From Anaerofilum sp. (GTDB taxonomy: Bacteria; Bacillota; Clostridia; Oscillospirales; Ruminococcaceae), in NCBI GenBank assembly GCA_020024115.1, contig JAHHUF010000001.1:1-58872 (forward strand): a stretch of DNA of 58,872 bases, given 5' to 3'. Positions within the stretch are counted from its first letter, which is position 1; each line of letters starts with the position of its first letter. Shown here piece by piece: positions 39,642 to 49,025 of this stretch. A model generated the notes under the pieces. That model was not told where the DNA came from. It did not search any database and saw only the letters and a program-made list of their open reading frames with translations. Made by a program: the position numbers and the translations under genes.

Positions 39642-42555
39642 TTGTTTTGCCCTCCTTTCGAGCATCAATTGCGGCAAACAGACTCCGCAGACGGATATTG
39701 ACTGCACCTAAATTCGTGATTTCGTCAATTTTAATCTGTGTATAAAGTTTATTGCCCTCTTGCAGAATTTCTTTGGTTTCATCGGTGGTGATGGAGTCTA
39801 CTCCACAGCCAAAGCTGACCAACTGCACCAGTTCCATATCGGGCTGACTGCATACATATTTTGCAGCCGCATACAAGCGGGAGTGGTATGTCCATTGATT
39901 TAAAACCCGTGTGAGGAATTTTTCTTGCAGCCAACTCACACTATCCTCGGTGACAACCGCTGCACCACAGCTGCAAATTAGGCGGTCGATGCCATGATTG
40001 ATTTCAGGGTCAACATGATAGGGTCTACCAGCAAGAACAATGATTGGTATTTGTTTGCTGCGAGCATATTCGATGATTTTTCTGCCTTCCGAACGCACAG
40101 CTGCCATGTGATGCTCATATTCCGAATAGGCTGCGTCACAGGCAGTCAGAACCTCTTTTGTAGTGATGTCAGGGAAATAGGCAGCCAAAATTTTGGGGAT
40201 TTTCTTTTCAAATTCCTTGCGGGAATGAATGCCCAGATATTCATAGATAAAGGTGGTTTGACGCAATTCCTGGCAGTTTGCGGAAATTACTTCAGGATAG
40301 TATGCAACAATGGGACAGTTGTAGTTGTTATCTCCCAGATGTTCGTCCATATTATAGGTCAGGCAGGGATAAAAAATCGTTTCCACTCCCATATCTGCCA
40401 ATGCACGAATATGCCCATGCACCAACTTTGCAGGGAAACAGACGGTGTCACTGGGGATGGTTGCCTGCCCAGACAAATAAAGCTGACGGTTGGAAATAGG
40501 GCTTGTGATGACTTCAAAGCCCAAAGAAGTGAAAAAGGCGTGCCAAAATGGCAGCAGCTCGTACATATTCAGCACCAAAGGGATACCGATTCTGCCACGC
40601 TTGCCCTTCACGGGCTGATAGCTTTGCAGCAGATTGAGTTTGTAGGCGTACAAATCCCGTTTTATGTCAGAATCACTGTGAGTGATGGGTTTTTCACAGC
40701 GGTTTCCGCTGATGTAGCGCTTTCCGCCGGCAAACAGATTGACTGTGAGCTGGCAATGGTTGGTACAGCTATTGCAGGTGATATTTTTCACCTGATGTGA
40801 AAATGTTTCTAAGCCATGCTGATTGATGATTTGACTTCTTGCACCAGCTGGAGAATGTGCCTTGCCATACAAAGCGGCACCGTATGCACCCATCAATCCC
40901 GCAATGTCAGGACGAATTACATCCACACCCATCTCTTGCTCAAAGGCACGCAAAACAGCCTCATTCATAAAAGTTCCGCCCTGTACCACAATGTTTTTGC
41001 CCAGTTCTTCGGGGCGAGAGGCACGGATAACCTTATAAATTGCGTTTTTGACAACACTAATGGAAAGACCTGCCGAAATGTTTTCAATGCTTGCACCATC
41101 TTTTTGTGCCTGTTTGACGCTGGAATTCATAAAAACTGTGCACCGGCTGCCCAAATCCACCGGTTTTTCGGCAAACAGAGCAAGACGAGAAAATTCCGGA
41201 ACATCGTATCCCAATGCTTGTGCAAAGGTTTGCAGAAAACTGCCACATCCCGAGGAACAAGCCTCATTCAGAAAAATATCGCTGATGCTGCCATCTTCCA
41301 CCTTGAAACACTTCATATCCTGTCCGCCGATATCAATAACAAAATCCACATCAGGAATAAAATGCTGGGCTGCTGTAAAATGGGCAACCGTTTCTACAAT
41401 GCCGAAATCTGCTTCAAAAGCACTTTTTATCAAGGCTTCACCATAGCCTGTTGTGGTGACACTGGCAATGGATAGCCCGGGGTGGCGTTGATACAAATCT
41501 AACAGCAAACTGCGAATCAACGGGATAGGGTTGCCGGAGTTGGTCTGATAGTTGGTGAACAAAAGCTGCTCTTTTTGGTCAATCACCACCATTTTAACAG
41601 TGGTGCTGCCCGCATCAATGCCGATATGGACTGGCCCTACATCTTCCCCAAAGGCAACCCGTGGAACAGAGGCTTTCATGTGCCGTGCATGAAACTGCTC
41701 ATATTCCTCTTTTGAAGCAAATAAAGGAGGACGGCTGGCATAACTGCCAAGCACGCCGTTCTGTTTCATTGCAGTTATAATGGTTTCTAAAGCTGCATCG
41801 GTATCTGCATAGAGTGCTGTGCCTAGTGCAACAAAAAACAGGCTGTTTTCCGGCTGTGTTCCTGTGAGATGCAGTGTTTGGTCAAAAGCTGCACGCAGCT
41901 GGCTGAAAAATGTGAGAGGGCCGCCCAGATACAATACATTGCCCTCGATGGCTCTGCCCTGTGCAAGCCCTGCAATGGTTTGGTTGACTACCGCATGAAG
42001 GATACTGGCAGAAATATCTGGAATGGTTGCCCCTTGATTCAGCAAAGGCTGCACATCGGTTTTGGCAAACACACCACAACGGCTGGCAATGGTGTGGATT
42101 TTTTCTGCTTTGGCAGCCTGCTCATCCAGTTCTTTGGGAGTCAGCCCAAGCAAAGTTGCCATTTGGTCAATAAATGCACCTGTGCCACCTGCACAGCTGC
42201 CATTCATCCGAACCTCAACACCGTTTTGTAAAAATAAAATTTTTGCATCTTCTCCACCCAGCTCAATAATGCAGTCTGTGTCAGGTGCAAATGTTTGGGC
42301 TGCAATGCGAGTTGCAAATACTTCCTGGACAAAAGCAACTCCACAATGCTCTGCAAACCCCATTGCAGCCGAACCCGAAATTGCCAGCTTTGCATAGGTG
42401 ATACCCAAATTTTCTTGTATGGTTTGCAAAAGATTTGCAGCTTTTTCTGCTATATGACTATTGTGTCGCTCATAGCTGGAAAAAACAATCTGATTTTGTT
42501 CATCCAAAGCTACACATTTTATGGTAGTAGAGCCAATATCAAGCCCAATCCTCAT
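39634..42555 (-). CDS. BadF/BcrA-type activase with two ATPase domains plus DUF2229
   Basis: 973 residues. Two ASKHA ATPase domains in tandem: first about 1-260 (RIGLDIGSTTIKCVALDEQN, CIIELGGEDAKILF, GSCAGGTGAFIDQM), second about 315-580 (VHIGIDAGSTTVKMVVIDQK, FVIDIGGQDMKCFK, NEACSSGCGSFLQTFA), each with the Cys expected to bridge a dimer Fe-S cluster. Then a Cys-rich segment (CNSCTNHCQL) and a DUF2229 domain (LNMYELLPFWHAFFTSLGFEV). Related proteins activate 2-hydroxyacyl-CoA dehydratases by ATP-driven electron transfer. In many relatives this and the next ORF are one chain. RBS CGGAGG. Confidence 0.85.
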   Translation of the reverse strand: MRIGLDIGSTTIKCVALDEQNQIVFSSYERHNSHIAEKAANLLQTIQENLGITYAKLAISGSAAMGFAEHCGVAFVQEVFATRIAAQTFAPDTDCIIELGGEDAKILFLQNGVEVRMNGSCAGGTGAFIDQMATLLGLTPKELDEQAAKAEKIHTIASRCGVFAKTDVQPLLNQGATIPDISASILHAVVNQTIAGLAQGRAIEGNVLYLGGPLTFFSQLRAAFDQTLHLTGTQPENSLFFVALGTALYADTDAALETIITAMKQNGVLGSYASRPPLFASKEEYEQFHARHMKASVPRVAFGEDVGPVHIGIDAGSTTVKMVVIDQKEQLLFTNYQTNSGNPIPLIRSLLLDLYQRHPGLSIASVTTTGYGEALIKSAFEADFGIVETVAHFTAAQHFIPDVDFVIDIGGQDMKCFKVEDGSISDIFLNEACSSGCGSFLQTFAQALGYDVPEFSRLALFAEKPVDLGSRCTVFMNSSVKQAQKDGASIENISAGLSISVVKNAIYKVIRASRPEELGKNIVVQGGTFMNEAVLRAFEQEMGVDVIRPDIAGLMGAYGAALYGKAHSPAGARSQIINQHGLETFSHQVKNITCNSCTNHCQLTVNLFAGGKRYISGNRCEKPITHSDSDIKRDLYAYKLNLLQSYQPVKGKRGRIGIPLVLNMYELLPFWHAFFTSLGFEVITSPISNRQLYLSGQATIPSDTVCFPAKLVHGHIRALADMGVETIFYPCLTYNMDEHLGDNNYNCPIVAYYPEVISANCQELRQTTFIYEYLGIHSRKEFEKKIPKILAAYFPDITTKEVLTACDAAYSEYEHHMAAVRSEGRKIIEYARSKQIPIIVLAGRPYHVDPEINHGIDRLICSCGAAVVTEDSVSWLQEKFLTRVLNQWTYHSRLYAAAKYVCSQPDMELVQLVSFGCGVDSITTDETKEILQEGNKLYTQIKIDEITNLGAVNIRLRSLFAAIDARKEGKTND

Positions 42556-42707
42556 GTGAAAACCTCCGCAAAGAACAAATTATTTTTGCTCTTATATCGT
42601 TTATTAAATGTTGTTTTAGGGAATATATCATAATATTCAGTGATAAATTGTACCAATATACATTTTAATCACAAACTTAAAAAAAGCAAGATGCAAATAA
42701 AAATACA

Positions 42708-42735
42708 TTGCTTTTTGTAGGCAATAAAGTATAAT
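42708..42735 (+). promoter_or_regulatory. Promoter of sbcDC
   Basis: TTGCTT (42708-42713), 16 bases, TATAAT (42730-42735), 48 bases before the sbcD start. Confidence 0.6.
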
Positions 42736-42782
42736 ATTTTATACAAAACCACCACATTGTATAAAGGGAGGATAGCAGTAAA

Positions 42783-43883
42783 ATGAGAATTTTACATACT
42801 TCGGATTGGCATTTGGGATTGGATTTATGCCAGATTTCACTTTTGGAATATCAGCGGGCATGGGCAGATTGGCTGTGTGAAACGATACAGCAAAAAAACA
42901 TTGATGCAGTGCTGATTTGCGGCGATGTGTTTGACCGTGCCGTGAGTTCCCCGGAAGCGATTCGCCTGTATTCGGCAAGTCTTGAAAAAATTCACCAAGC
43001 AGGTGCAGCAGTTTTGATGATTGCGGGCAATCATGATGGCGCAGCCCGTCTGGCAGCCTGTGCTCCTCTTTTAGAAAACAGTCAAATTTACATTGCAGGA
43101 CAACTGGAACACCCTGTCAAAATTGTGGAATTTCCACAGGCAAGGTTTTTTCTTTTGCCCTATTTTGCGGCTGACCGTGTAAAAGCGCTGTTTCCTGATG
43201 CAACCGGCATGGTGGATGGTACACAAATGATTCTGGAAAGCTGCAAAGCGGCTTGTTTGCCAAACAAAAAGAACATTTTGCTGGCACATTGTTTTGTTGC
43301 AGGGGGACAAGCAGGCGAAAGCGACCGTGCAGCAGTGGTGGGAGGCAGCGCAGAACTGCCGGTTCAATTGTTTGAGGATTTTGATTATGTGGCATTGGGG
43401 CATATTCACCGCCCCCAAAAGTTAGGAGAAAATATTCGCTATTGCGGCACACCTATGAAATATTCTTTTTCAGAGCAGTCTCAGACCAAAACAGTCCCTT
43501 TGTATGATACAGAAAGCGGAGAAGTGGAATTGGTTGAAATTCCTGAATTTGTTTCTTTAAAGGTGCTGACAGGGGATTTGGAGCAACTGCTCCAGCAATC
43601 TCAACAGCAAGACTACGAAAATGTTTTTGTCAAACTCGTCCGAACCGATGGCATTGCTGACCTGAATACACAGACCCAACTGCGGCAGGCATTCCCAAAA
43701 GTGCTGCAAATTGAAGGCAGAAGTGCTGTTACCGAACAGCAGGAAATGGGAGCAATCGAAAGTTTGCCGCCATTGGAGCTGCTGCGAATGTTTTATCAAG
43801 AACGAACAGGGCAGGAACCAAAACCGGAACTGGAAGAATGGTTTTTGGAAATGTTGGAGCAAAAGGAGGAAATGGAGCAATGA
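42783..43883 (+). CDS. sbcD: Exonuclease SbcCD, nuclease subunit
   Basis: 366-residue Mre11-type phosphoesterase that with SbcC opens hairpins and trims blocked DNA ends. Motifs: MRILHTSDWHLG, ICGDVFDRAVSS, IAGNHDGAARLA, LAHCFVAGG, and VALGHIHRPQ, which supply the metal ligands. RBS GGGAGG. It overlaps sbcC by 4 bases (ATGA). Confidence 0.96.
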   Translation: MRILHTSDWHLGLDLCQISLLEYQRAWADWLCETIQQKNIDAVLICGDVFDRAVSSPEAIRLYSASLEKIHQAGAAVLMIAGNHDGAARLAACAPLLENSQIYIAGQLEHPVKIVEFPQARFFLLPYFAADRVKALFPDATGMVDGTQMILESCKAACLPNKKNILLAHCFVAGGQAGESDRAAVVGGSAELPVQLFEDFDYVALGHIHRPQKLGENIRYCGTPMKYSFSEQSQTKTVPLYDTESGEVELVEIPEFVSLKVLTGDLEQLLQQSQQQDYENVFVKLVRTDGIADLNTQTQLRQAFPKVLQIEGRSAVTEQQEMGAIESLPPLELLRMFYQERTGQEPKPELEEWFLEMLEQKEEMEQ

Positions 43884-46800
43884 GACCGATTTTTTTGGAA
43901 TTTGAGGCATTTGGCCCATATCCTCAAAAACAGCAAATTGATTTTCAGACCTTTGGAGCAGAAAAAGGTGGATTGTTTTTGATTCAAGGCGAAACAGGAG
44001 CAGGCAAAACAATTTTGCTGGATGCCATGACCTGTGCGTTGTATGGGAAAAGCAGTGGAAAAACAAGAGGTGAATTGGAGCAAATGCGCTGCCAATTGGC
44101 AGAGAAAACGCAAGTGACCGAAGTGACCTTTGTTTTTGAAAGCAGAGGGAAAAAGTATCGTTTTTATCGCAAATTGCGCCCAAAACGCCGCAGAACTCCC
44201 GATGCACCCGAAACTTTTGACAAAGAAGGTTTTGCCAATGTTGAAAAACAAGGCATTTGGGAGCCATTGGAAGAAAAAATTACATATTCAAAAATCGAAA
44301 ATTTTGCAGCAGAAGTCACTGGGCTGACCTATGAACAATTTTGTCAGGTTGTGCTGTTGCCACAAGGCAAGTTTGAGGAATTTCTGGTGTCTGATACAAA
44401 AGGCAAGGAGGCTGTGCTGAGTACCCTTTTTGATAATGCTCAATGGGAATTTTTGGCAGAGCGGATGAAAAACCAATCCAACGCAGAAAAAGCAAACTTG
44501 GACGAACTAAAAATAGAGATTGAAAAACAACTGCAAGCTGAAGGCTGGGAAGGCAAAGAGCAAATGGAAGAAAGGCGCAGCCAAAAACAAGAAATCATTT
44601 TGCAGCTGAGAAATCAAAGTGAACAAGACCACAATCGTCTGTTGCAGCAGCAGGAACAATATCGAAAGGCAGAAAAGCTGGCAGAGTTGTTTGAACTTTT
44701 AAAGCAAGCAGAGCAGGAGCAGCAGGATTTGCAGCAGCTGAAACCTCAGCGAGAGCAAGAGCAGAAACAATTGAATTTGGCAATGCAAGCAGAAAGTGCA
44801 GCCACTGCGATGGATTTGGCACAAGCCGCAAATATTCGCTTACAGCAAGCGATTACAGAATACAAGCAAGCACAGACAAATCAAAAACAGGCAGAAGACA
44901 GGCAGCAGCAAACACAAAAAGCCCTGCAAGACGCAAGCTGTATGGAAACAGAACAGGAAGAACTAAAAAAAATACAGACACAAGCCGAAAATTTGATTCC
45001 TGTCTATCAAAAGGCGGAAATATTTGCAGCGAAACAACAAGAAAGCCAGCGAAAACTGACACAGTTGGCAGGTCAACTTTTGCGTGCCGCAGAGCAGGCA
45101 CAAAAACAATTGCAATATTTAAAGCAAACCCAGCAGCAAACCCAGCAAGATTTGACCAATGCCCAGCAGCAGATGGATATTTATCAAAAAGAATTGCAGC
45201 AAATGGGTGATTTTTCCACAAAAGAAAAAGAATTTGTTGAAAAACAAACCCAGCTTAAAACTTTATTCCCCATTGCAAAGGAATTAGAAACCGTACAAAG
45301 GGAACTTACAGTATTACAAAAAACACAAACCCAGACAGGTGCAATGTTGGTACAAGCTGTGAAACAAGAACAAACACAGGTGAAACAATTGCAGGCAGCT
45401 TTGAAACAGGCAGAACAACAGGAAAAAGATGCCCAAACCGTTGTGGAACAGGCAGAGCAACAGCAACAAGCATTGCAAACCCTTTTTTTACAGCAAAGTG
45501 CAGCCCATTTGGCAGAGCAGTTGAAAGACGGTCAACCTTGCCCGGTATGCGGTAGTGTGCATCATCCTCATTTGGCACAAAAAGGTGAGAGAGTTTTGCC
45601 TGAACAACTTGAACAAGCCCAGCAAGACACAAAAAAAGCACAGGATGAATTTTATTCCATCAAACAAAAGAGAGAACAGTTGTTGCAGAACATTCAAATC
45701 ATGCAGCAAAAACTGCTGCCTTTGGAGCAAGAGGCGAATCAGTGGCAAAGTGACCTCTTTGTGTCCCATCCCATCACCCAAAAGCCAGAGGATTTGCTGC
45801 GTCAGTTAGACAAAATACAAGCAGAACAATCTGCAAAACAGCAGAGTCTGGCTCAGCTTAAACATCAGATGGGAGAAAGAGAAACTGTTTCTCCGCAATC
45901 CATTCAAGAGGAATATAATGCAATTTCTCAGCAATATCAAACCTTGAAACAACAGCATCAAACACTTGAACAACAGTATCAGAAATTACAACAGCAGATT
46001 CAACAACTGATTCCTCAAAAGGCACAGATAGAGCAAAAAATAGAATCCTTTGAGCAGCAAAGTGAATATTTGAGTAAGATGGCAGAACGGTGGAATGGCT
46101 ATTCAATGTGCTGTGAGGAGATTTCTCCAAAAGATTGGCAGCAGTTGCCTGCGTTAGTGGAACAAGTGGCAACACAATACAATGCTGATTCTCAAGCGGC
46201 AAAAGAGATGGCACAGCAATTGGATACTCGCTGGAAAAATATCCTCCAATTACAGCAGGCAGCATCCAATGCAGCTGTAAAAATTGAAGACTTAAAAGCA
46301 CGCTACCAAAAATTGCAAGAGGAAAATGAAACAGCTTGCAATGAATGTAATCAGGCAAGAGGTCGTGCAGAACAGGCATTGAGTAATGGGAAAAAGGCAC
46401 GAGAAGAAAGCAATCAAGCACAGATAAATTGTGAGCAGGCGGTGCAGCAGGCAGGGTTTGCAACAGTGGAAGAATGCCAAACAGCAAGGATGCAGCTATC
46501 TGAACGAAAAGAATTGGAAAAAATTTTGTTGGAATACAGCCATCAAATTCAGACCAACCAGCAAAAAATACAACAATTGCAGCAGCAAATCGGAAACCGG
46601 CAGTCTCCCCATTTGGAATTGGAACGGGAAAAGTTGGAGCAGATGGAAAAGCAGTATAGTGATACCAATGAACAAAAAGCAGTTGTACAAAATCAGACAG
46701 AACGGTTGGAAGAAATTCAAAATAAGGTAAAACAAAATCAAGGAAAATTTGCCAAACAGCAAGAACAATGGCAGCTACGACACGATTTTGCTGTGCTGCT

Positions 46801-47296
46801 GAAAGGCGAAAAAGGGCTTTCGTTAGCACGCTTTATTTTGGCGAAACAACTGGATTTGGTAACAGAACAAGCCAATTTACAGCTGCAAAAGGTACATGGT
46901 GGACGGTATCGTCTGTATCGTACTGTGGATGCAGGTACAGGACGCAAAACGGGGTTAGAACTGGAAGTGGAAGATGCCATCAGCGGAAAACGACGCAGCG
47001 TCAATGGATTGTCAGGCGGAGAGAAATTCCTTGTCTCCTTGGCGTTGTCTTTGGGGCTTTCGGCTGTGGTTCAGGCACAAAACGGCGGTATTTGCATTGA
47101 AGCAATGTTTATTGATGAGGGCTTTGGCACCCTTGACCCTTCTTCCATTGCAGATGCGCTGGATATGCTGCTGTCTGTACAGAACAGTGGCAGAATGGTT
47201 GGCATTATCAGCCATGTGGAGGCATTGAGAGAAAGCATTTCCAATGGGATTTTTGTTGAGAAAAAGAAAAGTGGAAGTGTTATGCGGATTTTTTAA
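43880..47296 (+). CDS. sbcC: Exonuclease SbcCD, ATPase subunit
   Basis: 1138-residue Rad50-like SMC-type ATPase starting at ATG 43880 (AAAGGAGGAAATGG upstream). Walker A GETGAGKT at about 37-44; two long coiled coils very rich in Gln; zinc hook CPVCGSVHHPH at about 554; signature VNGLSGGEKFLVSLALSLGL at about 1040; Walker B MFIDEGFGTLDP at about 1075; H-loop IISHVEALRE. The Gln-rich coils are unusually biased (strings of EQQ, QQA, AEQ) but the frame is intact throughout. Confidence 0.96.
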   Translation: MRPIFLEFEAFGPYPQKQQIDFQTFGAEKGGLFLIQGETGAGKTILLDAMTCALYGKSSGKTRGELEQMRCQLAEKTQVTEVTFVFESRGKKYRFYRKLRPKRRRTPDAPETFDKEGFANVEKQGIWEPLEEKITYSKIENFAAEVTGLTYEQFCQVVLLPQGKFEEFLVSDTKGKEAVLSTLFDNAQWEFLAERMKNQSNAEKANLDELKIEIEKQLQAEGWEGKEQMEERRSQKQEIILQLRNQSEQDHNRLLQQQEQYRKAEKLAELFELLKQAEQEQQDLQQLKPQREQEQKQLNLAMQAESAATAMDLAQAANIRLQQAITEYKQAQTNQKQAEDRQQQTQKALQDASCMETEQEELKKIQTQAENLIPVYQKAEIFAAKQQESQRKLTQLAGQLLRAAEQAQKQLQYLKQTQQQTQQDLTNAQQQMDIYQKELQQMGDFSTKEKEFVEKQTQLKTLFPIAKELETVQRELTVLQKTQTQTGAMLVQAVKQEQTQVKQLQAALKQAEQQEKDAQTVVEQAEQQQQALQTLFLQQSAAHLAEQLKDGQPCPVCGSVHHPHLAQKGERVLPEQLEQAQQDTKKAQDEFYSIKQKREQLLQNIQIMQQKLLPLEQEANQWQSDLFVSHPITQKPEDLLRQLDKIQAEQSAKQQSLAQLKHQMGERETVSPQSIQEEYNAISQQYQTLKQQHQTLEQQYQKLQQQIQQLIPQKAQIEQKIESFEQQSEYLSKMAERWNGYSMCCEEISPKDWQQLPALVEQVATQYNADSQAAKEMAQQLDTRWKNILQLQQAASNAAVKIEDLKARYQKLQEENETACNECNQARGRAEQALSNGKKAREESNQAQINCEQAVQQAGFATVEECQTARMQLSERKELEKILLEYSHQIQTNQQKIQQLQQQIGNRQSPHLELEREKLEQMEKQYSDTNEQKAVVQNQTERLEEIQNKVKQNQGKFAKQQEQWQLRHDFAVLLKGEKGLSLARFILAKQLDLVTEQANLQLQKVHGGRYRLYRTVDAGTGRKTGLELEVEDAISGKRRSVNGLSGGEKFLVSLALSLGLSAVVQAQNGGICIEAMFIDEGFGTLDPSSIADALDMLLSVQNSGRMVGIISHVEALRESISNGIFVEKKKSGSVMRIF

Positions 47297-47346
47297 ACTG
47301 TAAGCAAAGGATAACCTTGTACAAGAGCATACAATTCAAAAACATC

Positions 47347-47392
47347 AAAAGGGCAAGAGAGAATTTATTTTGAATCCTCTTTTGCCCTTTTT
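47347..47392 (+). terminator. Terminator after sbcC
   Basis: AAAAGGGCAAGAG paired with CTCTTTTGCCCTTTT across a loop of about 17 bases. Confidence 0.8.
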
Positions 47393-47450
47393 GATGGTGT
47401 GAATAAATTGCTTGACTTATTGATGCAATTGATAAAACGCTACCAAGCAT

Positions 47451-47873
47451 TTATATATAATTGTCGTCCTCCGGTATTTCATCGGGAGTAATCCAATCAA
47501 TTTCGTTTAACAGTGCACCTGTTTCAATCACTTTACAAATGCACTCCTATGCTAATTTGGGAGAGATGAATAAACCTTCTGAAATATATAGACCATCTCC
47601 CCAAACATCCAAAACAGTTCTTAATTTTGCTTTGTTGGACACAGATAAATATTGCTGTTCTCCATCAAAAAATCTAATATAAACACCATATTCCTTTACA
47701 AAAGCGATTGATAGCTGAATTTCTCTATCATTTTGTTGATAAGTTATCATTCCGCAGCAATCTTCAAAGGTTTCATTTGAATATAAAAAGGATTTCAATT
47801 CCTATAATGTTTTTCTTTCAAAATGAACATACTCATTTTCTGTTTTATCAATATTAAATTGTATGGGTACCAT
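47451..47873 (-). pseudogene. Immunity-like small protein gene with two in-frame TAG codons
   Basis: One continuous 141-codon frame from ATG 47873 (AAAGGTG upstream) to TAA 47451. TAG interrupts it after KTL (about codon 24) and after SPKLA (about codon 109). Across the stops the sequence stays coherent: VPIQFNIDKTENEYVHFERK, ELKSFLYSNETFEDCCGMI, REIQLSIAFVKEYGVYIRFF, VWGDGLYISEGLFISPKLA, ECICKVIETGALLNEIDWIT and PDEIPEDDNYI. The second TAG is one base from TGG (Trp), the first one base from CAG or GAG. It resembles small SMI1/immunity-type hypothetical proteins of Firmicutes; no toxin gene is adjacent. Confidence 0.7.
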
Positions 47874-47996
47874 TTTATTTCACCTTTCAAAAATTGATTT
47901 TTTTAAAAGTATATCACCGAATTTTTTACAAATCCATATCATTTTAGTTTGTTGTTTTGAGTTGTTTGAGATAGGGATAGTAGTTTGATGCCAAAT

Positions 47997-48043
47997 AAAA
48001 AGACCAAAAGGTTGATTACAAAATCAATCTTTTGGTCTTTTTT
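47997..48043. terminator. Long hairpin terminator between the pseudogene and the DJ-1 gene
   Basis: AAAAAGACCAAAAGGTTGATT, given here as AAAAAGACCAAAAG plus GTTGATT, pairs with AATCAATC plus TTTTGGTCTTTTTT. Symmetric, but placed to end the DJ-1 gene. Confidence 0.85.
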
Positions 48044-48092
48044 GAGATGATTCCTGCAAAGGGGAAGAAAGGATTTTTTCACACTTTTTTAC

Positions 48093-48644
48093 TTAGTGCT
48101 CATAGCAGATTGCAGTGCGGATTTTTTGTGCAGTTTCTTTTCCTTCCAACAGTTGCAAAAGATGCAGCCCAAAAGGAATGGCTGCCCCTAAACCTCTGCC
48201 GGTGAGAATGGTTCCATCTTGTATAAATTCGGTTTGAAAAACAGTTGCACCATCTAATTTGTCCTCAAAAGCAGGAAAGGAAGTGGCTTTTTTGCCTTTC
48301 AGCAAACCCATTTCTCCCAAAATGCTGGGTGCAGCACAAATGGCAGAAATCCATTTGCCTTTTTGGTGGAATGTTTCAACAGCATTTCGCACAAAGTTGC
48401 TCTTTCCTAGATTGAGTGTACCAGGCATTCCACCAGGAAGAAACAAGCCATCAAATTCATCTAAATGCAGTTCAGAAGCCAACGTGTCCGCTTGAATGTT
48501 GACTTGATGGGAACTGATGACCTGCAAAGAATCAGAAATAGATGCAGTTGTAACTTCCACACCGCCACGGCGCAGAATATCTACAACAAGCAGACCTTCA
48601 CATTCTTCAAATCCTTCTGCCAGAAATACACAAATTTTAGACAT
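48093..48644 (-). CDS. DJ-1/PfpI-family protein
   Basis: 183 residues from ATG 48644 (ATGGAGG upstream); the longer frame crosses the repeat at 48662-48720. Features: CVFLAEGFEECEGLLVVDIL with the conserved Glu, FDGLFLPGGMPGTLNLG, and ISAICAAPSILGEMGLL with the nucleophile Cys (about 104). Close to the YajL/ThiJ group of DJ-1 proteins, variously linked to protein repair and stress; function here unknown. Confidence 0.9.
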   Translation of the reverse strand: MSKICVFLAEGFEECEGLLVVDILRRGGVEVTTASISDSLQVISSHQVNIQADTLASELHLDEFDGLFLPGGMPGTLNLGKSNFVRNAVETFHQKGKWISAICAAPSILGEMGLLKGKKATSFPAFEDKLDGATVFQTEFIQDGTILTGRGLGAAIPFGLHLLQLLEGKETAQKIRTAICYEH

Positions 48645-48661
48645 TATAAAATCCTCCATTC

Positions 48662-48720
48662 TAGTGGATATCCAAAAAGTCGAAATTTTCGTCAATTTCT
48701 TAATTTTCAGATACGGTCTA
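48662..48720. repeat. MITE-like repeat, short copy C
   Basis: 59 bp in which the two arms found at the ends of copies A and B are joined directly: TAGTGGATATCCAAAAAGTC at the left and, as reverse complement, TAGACCGTATCTGAAAATTA at the right. It resembles an internal-deletion derivative. A further degenerate arm (TATCAAAAATAAGGAAATTG, near 48733-48752) follows. It sits immediately upstream of the DJ-1 start codon. Confidence 0.6.
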
Positions 48721-48877
48721 AAAAACAAAAACTATCAAAAATAAGGAAATTGACCGATTTTTACAAGGCCTTTTCTTGAAATCAATCAATAATTCGATGC
48801 TTTTTTAGTAATTTTTTGCTGCTGTATCAATATAATAAAAGAATATCACAAAAATATTATACAGAGAGGGAATTTTT

Positions 48878-48973
48878 ATGAAAACTTTTTTAATTGTTTT
48901 GCTCATTGCCTCTTTTTTGTCGGCTTTTGTGTTATATGCTTGTGTGTGGGTTGGGGGAGATAATCACAAGTGA
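48878..48973 (+). CDS. Single-pass membrane micro-protein (31 aa)
   Basis: ATG 48878 follows AGAGAGGGAA; TGA at 48971-48973. It begins MKTFLIVLLIASFLSAFVLY, then ACVWVGGDNHK: one hydrophobic helix with a short polar tail. A TATAAT box lies about 45 bases upstream and a terminator (48988-49020) right behind, so it is laid out as an independent transcript. Function unknown. Confidence 0.5.
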   Translation: MKTFLIVLLIASFLSAFVLYACVWVGGDNHK

Positions 48974-48987
48974 TGGCAAAAAAGCAA

Positions 48988-49020
48988 AAGCACACTGCAA
49001 ATCAACAGCAGTGTGCTTAT
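48988..49020. terminator. Bidirectional terminator between the micro-protein and trxB
   Basis: AAGCACACTGC, loop AAATCAACA, GCAGTGTGCTT followed by ATTTTATTT. Confidence 0.85.
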
Positions 49021-49025
49021 TTTAT

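Noticed and set aside
43880..47296. Gln-rich repeats in sbcC as a possible low-complexity artefact or frameshift
   Set aside because: The frame is open throughout, with zinc hook and both ATPase halves intact; Gln-rich coiled coils are common in SbcC.
47451..47873. Genome-wide reassignment of TAG
   Set aside because: Other genes use ordinary stops, including TAG at the end of apbE, so a general recoding is unlikely; two nonsense mutations explain this locus.
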